Positions 42,118 to 46,896 of a stretch of DNA of 46,896 bases are shown here, one piece after another. The stretch lies in assembly GCA_964460075.1 (NCBI GenBank), contig CAYWPC010000019.1, positions 1 through 46,896 of the forward strand. Direction: 5' to 3'. Numbering within the stretch: position 1 is the stretch's first letter; every line of letters starts with the position of its first letter. The notes beneath the pieces were generated by a model. That model searched no databases. It was not told where the DNA came from and saw only the letters and a list, made by a program, of their open reading frames with translations. Position numbers and translations under genes: made by a program. Source of the stretch: JAMBLL01 sp964460075. GTDB lineage: Bacteria; Actinomycetota; Acidimicrobiia; Spongiisociales; UBA5794.

Positions 42118-43175
42118 GCCGTACCTCCTGTTGCGGCGGCTTGTGCGAGTCGTTCCTCTGCGACGCGCTCTGCTGCAACATGCGTTCCAATACCGAGCCT
42201 GTCTGCGGTCGTCAGGATCTCCGCCACGTTGTCGTAGATTCGGTCAACCATTTCGGCTGCTTTTTGTGAGGAATAGCCCCCGTGCTCCGCTGCGATGTTG
42301 ATGATCCCCCCTGCGTTCACAACGAAGTCCGGTGCGTACAGAATGCCGGCGTCACGAAGACGGTCCCCGTCGGCATGAACAGCCAGTTGGTTGTTCGCCG
42401 AGCCTGCGATCGCGGTACATCCGAGCACGGGGATGGTGGCCTCGTTGAGGTCACCCCCGAGAGCGCAGGGCGCGAAGATGTCACATTCGACATGGTGGAT
42501 GTCACTGACGTCGACGACCTTGGCGCCCAACTCAGTTGCCGCGCTGTCTGTTGCCGTCTCGTTGACATCGGCGACGACCAATTCCGCTCCGAGGCTGGAG
42601 AGTCGGCGGGCGAGAGACATGCCAACCTTGCCGACGCCCTTTATGGCGATGCGCCTTCCTGTGAGATCGTCGCTTCCCCACAGCAGCATGGCCACGGCCC
42701 TGTGCGCGGCTAGCACGCCGCGTGCCGTCGCCGGTGACGGGTCCCCTGAGCCGCCATGCTCGATTAATAGGCCACGAACGTGGTCTGTCTGTGTCGAGAT
42801 GACCTCCATGTTCGCCACCGTTGTGCCGACGTCCTCTGCTGTGATGTACTGGCCGCCAAGTCCCTCCACGAAACGGCCGTATGCGCGGAACAGGTCCTGG
42901 GAACCGACTTCGGTCGGATCGCCTATCAGCACGGCCTTCCCCCCACCGAGTGAGAGACCTGCACAGGCGGCCTTATATGTCATGCCCTTCGACAAGCGGA
43001 GAACGTCGACAAGCGCTGCCTGTTCGGAGGCGTATGGGTAGAACCGAGTCCCACCGAGGGCGGGTCCAAGCGTCGTGCTGTGGATAGCGATGATCGACCG
43101 CAGCCCCGTTGCGGGATCCGAGCCGAAATGCACAGATTGGTGTTGCTCGGTGCCGATGGTCTCGAATACTCCCAA
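42114..43175 (-). CDS. Leucine/valine dehydrogenase
   Basis: The 353-aa Glu/Leu/Phe/Val dehydrogenase has IIAIHSTTLGPALGGTRFYPY, LSKGMTYKAACAGLSLGGGKAVLIGDP (catalytic and substrate lysines), ITAEDVGTTVANME, the NAD motif GRRIAIKGVGKVGMSLARRL, and NNQLA...APDFVVNAGGIIN. It oxidatively deaminates branched-chain amino acids with NAD. TTG 43175 (MGVFETIG) matches the usual family N-terminus and has GAGGT 6 nt upstream; TTG 43190 would add five residues. Confidence 0.88.
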   Translation of the reverse strand: MGVFETIGTEQHQSVHFGSDPATGLRSIIAIHSTTLGPALGGTRFYPYASEQAALVDVLRLSKGMTYKAACAGLSLGGGKAVLIGDPTEVGSQDLFRAYGRFVEGLGGQYITAEDVGTTVANMEVISTQTDHVRGLLIEHGGSGDPSPATARGVLAAHRAVAMLLWGSDDLTGRRIAIKGVGKVGMSLARRLSSLGAELVVADVNETATDSAATELGAKVVDVSDIHHVECDIFAPCALGGDLNEATIPVLGCTAIAGSANNQLAVHADGDRLRDAGILYAPDFVVNAGGIINIAAEHGGYSSQKAAEMVDRIYDNVAEILTTADRLGIGTHVAAERVAEERLAQAAATGGTA

Positions 43176-43281
43176 GGCAGGACCTCGCAATGTGGTGGGG
43201 TTGGTGCCCGTGTTGACGCTCCCATGTTAGCGATCGCTCTGTCGTCTACTCCGTGCCGATGCTGGCGTAGGCTCTCGGGGG

Positions 43282-44037
43282 ATGATCGCAACCGCGTACT
43301 TTCGTGCCTTTGTATCTGCCTCGGAGTTGGGCCCTCTACCGCCCTTCCGAGATGAGGATCGCGTCGGCTTCATCACGCAGAATCGTCAGTTCATTTGGGA
43401 GGAGCCGCTGTCTGATGACGCGGTGTTCACGACATGGCAAGGCAGGCAGTATGCGTGTCCTCGCAACGTTCAAGTCCGGATGGTCGAGGGGATCCTCGCG
43501 TTTGCGCACATGAACCCTGCAATGCGTCTGCTCAGCGAGAGCGAGCGACGCGGATACAAGGCAGAACTCGATCGGCTTCGGCGCGGATCAGCCCATGGAG
43601 GGAGTCACATCCTGTCGTCGGCTTGGCACGTGCCGTTGCGATGGTTCTCCGCGTTTCGGGCCAGCGATCGCGAAGTCTACGAAGATGGGAATGCCACGTC
43701 GATTCGGTATCGGACGTCCACTGGAGATGCGATCGATCGTGTCAGATGGGCCACAAGCGTGCTCACAGGCGCCGGCTTCCCAGAACTAGTCGTCGACAGG
43801 GTGCGCGGCCTTGAACGGTGGATCTCTGAGTTCTCAGCAGACTCGATGGTTGAGCTCGACTATGCAGCAGTCGCTGGGTACTTTTCCGAGGCCGATTTGG
43901 TTTTCGATGACTCGGCCGATGACATACGAGCAAGCCTGCTGGCGCTCGAAGCCGGCGACTTTGATGCGTCCCGCGATGCGTATCAGAAGGTCGCTCTTCG
44001 TTGGTCGGCAGCCCAGTCGTATCTGCTGTCGAACTGA
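43282..44037 (+). CDS. Conserved actinobacterial protein of unknown function
   Basis: The 251-aa protein is soluble, with no signal peptide, transmembrane segment or Cys pair. It resembles actinobacterial proteins of the DUF8083 type, but I am not certain. Visible features are an N-terminal YFRAFVSASELGPLPPF, HGGSHILSSAWHVPLRWFSAF (about 105-125), and an acidic helical C-terminus (ADDIRASLLALEAGDFDASRDAYQ). It is divergent from the leucine dehydrogenase gene. Confidence 0.75.
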   Translation: MIATAYFRAFVSASELGPLPPFRDEDRVGFITQNRQFIWEEPLSDDAVFTTWQGRQYACPRNVQVRMVEGILAFAHMNPAMRLLSESERRGYKAELDRLRRGSAHGGSHILSSAWHVPLRWFSAFRASDREVYEDGNATSIRYRTSTGDAIDRVRWATSVLTGAGFPELVVDRVRGLERWISEFSADSMVELDYAAVAGYFSEADLVFDDSADDIRASLLALEAGDFDASRDAYQKVALRWSAAQSYLLSN

Positions 44038-44180
44038 GTGCCACCCTGTGGCGGCGAGCTCGTGGCGCGCAGAGTGACGGACCCGAGTTCGTCCACATAC
44101 CGAATGCCTTCCAGCTGTCCCTTGAATCTCGTTCCAGGTACAACGGTGATCGTTCCTACGCTCGGGACCACTGCCGACAC
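43983..44180 (-). CDS. Possible small protein
   Basis: The 65-codon frame from GTG 44180 reads sensibly (VVPSVGTITVVPGTRFKGQLEGIRYVDELGSVTLRAT) and fills an otherwise empty 155-bp gap. It overlaps the convergent gene before it by 55 bp and starts only 13 bp from the divergent gene at 44193, leaving little room for promoters. No ribosome-binding site is clear. Uncertain. Confidence 0.3.
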   Translation of the reverse strand: MSAVVPSVGTITVVPGTRFKGQLEGIRYVDELGSVTLRATSSPPQGGTQFDSRYDWAADQRRATF

Positions 44181-44192
44181 CAGGTCCGCTGC

Positions 44193-44432
44193 ATGCCCAC
44201 TCGAAGACTCATAGCTTTCATTATCGGATGGTTCTTCGCGTCGGTCGCCATCGGGGTTGTGACGGCGATCGTCGGAACCGAGATTCTGCGGCTGTTAGGG
44301 CTCTTCAACACAGGCGACGCGGGGTACAGAGCGTCGCTGAACATCATCACCTTCGGAACTTTCGCTGCGCTTGTCGCGGTTCCGATCGTGTTCCGAGGGC
44401 GATTCACACCGAGCTCCTCGGACGATGAGTGA
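44193..44432 (+). CDS. Small two-helix membrane protein
   Basis: The 79-aa protein has two transmembrane helices (LIAFIIGWFFASVAIGVVTAIVG and NIITFGTFAALVAVPIVF), a Gly/Tyr loop between them, and a short acidic tail (SSSDDE). No family recognised. The last 8 bp overlap the next small gene. Confidence 0.6.
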   Translation: MPTRRLIAFIIGWFFASVAIGVVTAIVGTEILRLLGLFNTGDAGYRASLNIITFGTFAALVAVPIVFRGRFTPSSSDDE

Positions 44433-44688
44433 CCTGGCATTGGCTGCAGCAATGATCGATGCTTCCGCCAGCGACCGTTTCGGGAGTCAGCTGTTCAGCG
44501 TGGCAGCCCGGATCCGTTCTCTGGAGGGGTTCTGCATTCCTGCAGCCGTATTCCTTGCATATCATGGCGGTCGGGAGGTCGTTGTCGCGGCTGTCGGTAC
44601 CGAGAGCCCGACCGGAGCGTGTGGTCTCGATGAAACTGTGGGTGTCTGCGAGACGTGGCGCGAAGTACAGCTTTCCAAGACGTTGTAG
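44425..44688 (+). CDS. Small protein of unknown function
   Basis: The 87-aa frame from ATG 44425 starts inside the preceding gene and ends 9 bp before the malic enzyme. The sequence (MSDLALAAAMIDASASDRFGS...SLEGFCIPAAVFLAYHGGREVVVAAVG...) is protein-like, with three Cys, and could be a small sensor or accessory domain. Position and overlap suggest an operon with the malic enzyme. Function unknown. Confidence 0.5.
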   Translation: MSDLALAAAMIDASASDRFGSQLFSVAARIRSLEGFCIPAAVFLAYHGGREVVVAAVGTESPTGACGLDETVGVCETWREVQLSKTL

Positions 44689-44697
44689 GAGGACGAG

Positions 44698-46056
44698 GTG
44701 GGTGAGCTATCGATCGAACGGGACGAGGTGTTTCGTATCAGGACGGCGAGGATTCCTGGCCGTCTTGCGAAGGCACTTGCCGCGGCTGGTGAATTCGGAG
44801 CCAACATCGGTGAGATCGAGACGGTGTATATCGGGGCCGATTACAACATTCGAGAAGTCGCGATCATCGCCCCCAACGCGGAGGCCCTCCGGTCGATTGC
44901 CGACGCAATGGATGCCATCGACGGTGTCACCGTGCTCCCTGGAAGGGTCGACAAGGTGTTCGATCAGCATCGTGGAGGCAAGATCGAGATTGTGTCGAGG
45001 GCCACGGTTCGAACGCTGCAAGATATTCGAGAGGTATACACGCCAGGAGTTGCCCGTGTCGTGCAGGCGATTGTTGACGACGAGACAGTGGCCGACCAAT
45101 ACACGTGGCGTGGGCGGACGGTTGCCATTGTCACCAACGGCACGCGGGTGCTTGGTCTCGGTAACGTCGGTCCGGTTGCTGCACTCCCCGTGATGGAGGG
45201 GAAGGCTCTCTTCTACGCACAGCTCGTCGATGTGAATGCGGTGCCGATCGTCCTCGACGCCGAGGAACCAAGTGATGTGATCGATACCGTCATGCGGCTC
45301 GCGCCAGGGTTCGGTGCGATTCACCTCGAAGACATCGCAACGCCTGGGGTCTACGAAGTCGAGCGTGAGCTGGGGCGTCGTCTCTCGATTCCAGTGTTCC
45401 ACGACGATCAACATGGGACCGCAGTCGTTGTCGTGGCAGCGATTCTCTCGGCTGCACGAAGTCTGCACAAGGAGATCTCGGACCTCACCTTCGGACAGCT
45501 CGGGCTTGGTGCGGCTGGGAGTGCCATTGCCGGTCTCGCCTCCGGGTTTGGCTTCAGGGAGGTGCGGGCCTTCGATCCGAGCTCGCTCAGTGTCGATCGC
45601 CTGAGGGAGGTGGCTGAATCCGGTGTTGAGCTGATCACTGGGACCGACGAGGAGAGCTTCAATGACGTCGTGGATAAGTCGGATGTTCTGGTGATGACGA
45701 CGGGGCAACCAGGGCTTCTCTCGCCGGATCGCGTACGCAAGGGCCAGATAATCATGGCGCTGACGAACCCCGTTGCCGAGATCACCACGGCTGATGCGAA
45801 GGCGGCAGGGGCGGCGGTGGCAGCCGACGGCAGCATCGTCAACAACGTGCTGGCATATCCGGGGTTGATACGCGGAGCGCTCGACGCAAAAGCGCCTGCT
45901 GTCACTTCGACGATGAAGCGCGCCGCGGCTTTCGCCATCGCGGCGTCTGCTCCTGGCGATCAACTGCTACCGGATCCGTTGGGGCAAGAGGTCCATGTCG
46001 CCGTCGCAAGGGCGGTTGTCGAAGCAGTGGAGCGCGATCAAATACCGAGCCAGTAG
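44698..46056 (+). CDS. NAD(P)-dependent malic enzyme with N-terminal ACT domain
   Basis: The 452-aa enzyme would decarboxylate malate to pyruvate. The ACT-like domain (about 1-80, FRIRTARIPGRLAKALAAAGEFGANIGEIETVYIG) normally binds small effectors such as amino acids. The catalytic part follows, with VYTPGVARVVQAI, VAIVTNGTRVLGLGNVGPVAALPVMEGKA, metal ligands in FGAIHLEDI and VFHDDQHGTAVVV, and the NAD motif FGQLGLGAAGSAIAGL. GTG 44698 has TAGGAGG about 5-7 nt upstream. It overlaps a convergent lipoprotein gene by 19 bp. Confidence 0.9.
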   Translation: MGELSIERDEVFRIRTARIPGRLAKALAAAGEFGANIGEIETVYIGADYNIREVAIIAPNAEALRSIADAMDAIDGVTVLPGRVDKVFDQHRGGKIEIVSRATVRTLQDIREVYTPGVARVVQAIVDDETVADQYTWRGRTVAIVTNGTRVLGLGNVGPVAALPVMEGKALFYAQLVDVNAVPIVLDAEEPSDVIDTVMRLAPGFGAIHLEDIATPGVYEVERELGRRLSIPVFHDDQHGTAVVVVAAILSAARSLHKEISDLTFGQLGLGAAGSAIAGLASGFGFREVRAFDPSSLSVDRLREVAESGVELITGTDEESFNDVVDKSDVLVMTTGQPGLLSPDRVRKGQIIMALTNPVAEITTADAKAAGAAVAADGSIVNNVLAYPGLIRGALDAKAPAVTSTMKRAAAFAIAASAPGDQLLPDPLGQEVHVAVARAVVEAVERDQIPSQ

Positions 46057-46451
46057 GCGATATCATCTGCGTATTCGATGTGTCGGACACACTGCTGTCT
46101 TGGAGCTGAGATCAGTAAGGCCCCGTAGTCGGCCATACCAGATGGTGTGAGACGAGCAAGGTCGGTGGCCGCTATCGACGCTGCTGCCTGTCCTGGCGTG
46201 AGTCCGTCCGAACTCAGGCGATCGAGGGTTCGGCACATGGCCTCAGCGGCCTGTTGCTCATTCATCGCCACCGTTGGCGTTGGATCTGCTGATGATCCGC
46301 TTGACGTACTCGATGTAGATCCCGCTATCGCTGTTGCGACGGATGTCGTCGTGGTGGCTGCCTCTGATTCTCCAGAGGAGCACGATGCCCCGCCAAGAGC
46401 GAGGGCGACCGCGACTGCCACGAGACTCCTTTGGCGGGTGGAGGTTGGCAT
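46038..46451 (-). CDS. Lipoprotein, DUF732-like
   Basis: The 137-aa protein has a signal peptide and lipobox (LALGGASC, Cys24), a Ser/Thr-rich linker (about 30-57), and a small helical domain with two Cys (about residues 72 and 120: EAMCRTLDRL... RQQCVRHIEYADDIAYWL) that could pair. This resembles DUF732-type exported domains of actinobacteria. Function unknown. Confidence 0.65.
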   Translation of the reverse strand: MPTSTRQRSLVAVAVALALGGASCSSGESEAATTTTSVATAIAGSTSSTSSGSSADPTPTVAMNEQQAAEAMCRTLDRLSSDGLTPGQAAASIAATDLARLTPSGMADYGALLISAPRQQCVRHIEYADDIAYWLGI

Positions 46452-46508
46452 GTGGGGATACTAGGAAGAGACACTGGGGATCGCGTTGGACGCAGAACCG
46501 GAGACCTG

Positions 46509-46763
46509 TCAGATCGTGTCGTCGTGGTCACTGGAGCGGATATCGATCCAGATCATCAGCATGAGGAATGCAGTGAGAATGGATACCCAGCTCAGCGGCG
46601 TTCCAGCCGCGAACATCATCGCTGCGACGATCACTGCCGCGCCGCTGCGCATGGCCTTCGTGAATCGTCTGGCCGGTATCGGTCGGTCGTAGCGGTCCCC
46701 ATCTTCGATGAAGTTTGGGTCGCTTTCGTCGCGGTACGGCTCGTCGTGTTCGTGAGGATCCAT
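46509..46763 (-). CDS. Small membrane protein
   Basis: The 84-aa protein has an acidic N-terminus (DPHEHDEPYRDESDPNF), a basic patch, and two closely spaced hydrophobic helices (AAVIVAAMMFAAGTPLSW; ILTAFLMLMIWIDI), then an acidic tail. GTGGAGGGGAG lies upstream of the ATG. No family recognised. Confidence 0.65.
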   Translation of the reverse strand: MDPHEHDEPYRDESDPNFIEDGDRYDRPIPARRFTKAMRSGAAVIVAAMMFAAGTPLSWVSILTAFLMLMIWIDIRSSDHDDTI

Positions 46764-46857
46764 GATTCGTATCCAGCTCCCCTCCACAACGGACACCTTG
46801 GGACTGTGGCGCGGGAAACGCCAGCACATGCGGGATTCTACGCCTGATGCCTGGGAG

Positions 46858-46896
46858 TGGTGGTCAGGGGCAGGATCGAACTGCCGACCCCCGGTT
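46858..46896 (-). tRNA. tRNA, 3' part only (window edge)
   Basis: The minus strand gives an encoded CCA (46860-46858), discriminator A, acceptor 3' strand CCTGACC, and T-arm GGCAG-TTCGATC-CTGCC. The anticodon lies beyond the window, so identity is not readable; the acceptor resembles actinobacterial tRNA-Phe, but this is a guess. Confidence 0.85.

Noticed and set aside
44707..45963. Long minus-strand frame opposite the malic enzyme
   Set aside because: Pure shadow of a highly conserved plus-strand gene in a high-GC genome.
1..46896. CRISPR arrays, insertion sequences, integrases, replication origins
   Set aside because: None seen: no regularly spaced short repeats, no transposase or recombinase motifs, and no DnaA-box cluster noticed.

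Overview
The window is high-GC, gene-dense and actinobacterial, and reads like a scaffold from an uncultivated or metagenome-assembled member of (or close to) the class Acidimicrobiia. The reasons are a WhiB-family regulator, a GlnR-type nitrogen regulator, many Thr-rich extracellular linkers (TTTTT-VVV-TTTT), S-layer-homology-like repeats of the NDRFCP...VTRSQMAAFL type, and frequent GTG/TTG starts. A run of exactly 100 N (16533-16632) marks a scaffold gap. Taxonomy is inferred from these features only.

Layout. (1) 1-5000 is an accessory island next to a tRNA-Pro(CGG) gene. It holds two unrelated toxin-antitoxin (TA) modules. Each is bounded on the left by one version and on the right by another version of a repeat sharing the core TTGGGAGCCA. 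Between the modules lie three exported proteins, a gene remnant, and two sequences derived from the 3' half of a tRNA-Arg(ACG) that look like old attachment sites. No integrase or transposase is visible. The second toxin gene is broken by an in-frame TGA. (2) 5099-11819 holds a CNNM/HlyC-type membrane protein, a lone receiver domain, an NfeD-family membrane protein whose protease nucleophile seems lost, a WhiB regulator, and a selA-selB operon for selenocysteine incorporation. (3) 11987-22798 holds an FxsA/NUDIX/metallo-beta-lactamase/M23-peptidase run, a secreted metzincin-like protein with SLH-type repeats broken by the assembly gap, an Mrp ATPase, an IscA/HesB-like protein, a Rid protein, an ALDH7-type aldehyde dehydrogenase and a beta-propeller lipoprotein.

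(4) 22839-26013 is a nitrogen-assimilation cluster: a GlnR-like regulator overlapping a type I glutamine synthetase, and a divergent type II (eukaryote-like) glutamine synthetase. The region between the two synthetases carries a four-element GlnR-box-like array with exact 6-nt spacers. (5) 26867-30219 is a pterin block: a pteridine-reductase-like SDR, folB, one ORF that fuses folK to folE and has a perfect internal Shine-Dalgarno/ATG at the junction, and moaA. (6) 30351-31871 holds membrane/LysM proteins and a stand-alone Nfu N-terminal domain. (7) 31914-39149 is a tightly packed operon hyuA-hyuB-glcD-glcE-glcF (hydantoinase/oxoprolinase subunits plus glycolate oxidase subunits). (8) 39194-43175 on the minus strand holds a leucine/valine dehydrogenase, a fused E1 alpha-beta 2-oxoacid dehydrogenase and an acetyltransferase, consistent with branched-chain amino acid catabolism. 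(9) The right end carries small unknown proteins, an ACT-domain malic enzyme, a lipoprotein, a small membrane protein and a truncated tRNA.

The regions most worth a second look are the repeat-bounded TA cassettes with tRNA-Arg remnants, the FolK-FolE fusion with an internal start, and the GlnR-box array between two classes of glutamine synthetase. Nothing here was searched against a database. Family names come from recognisable motifs and overall resemblance.
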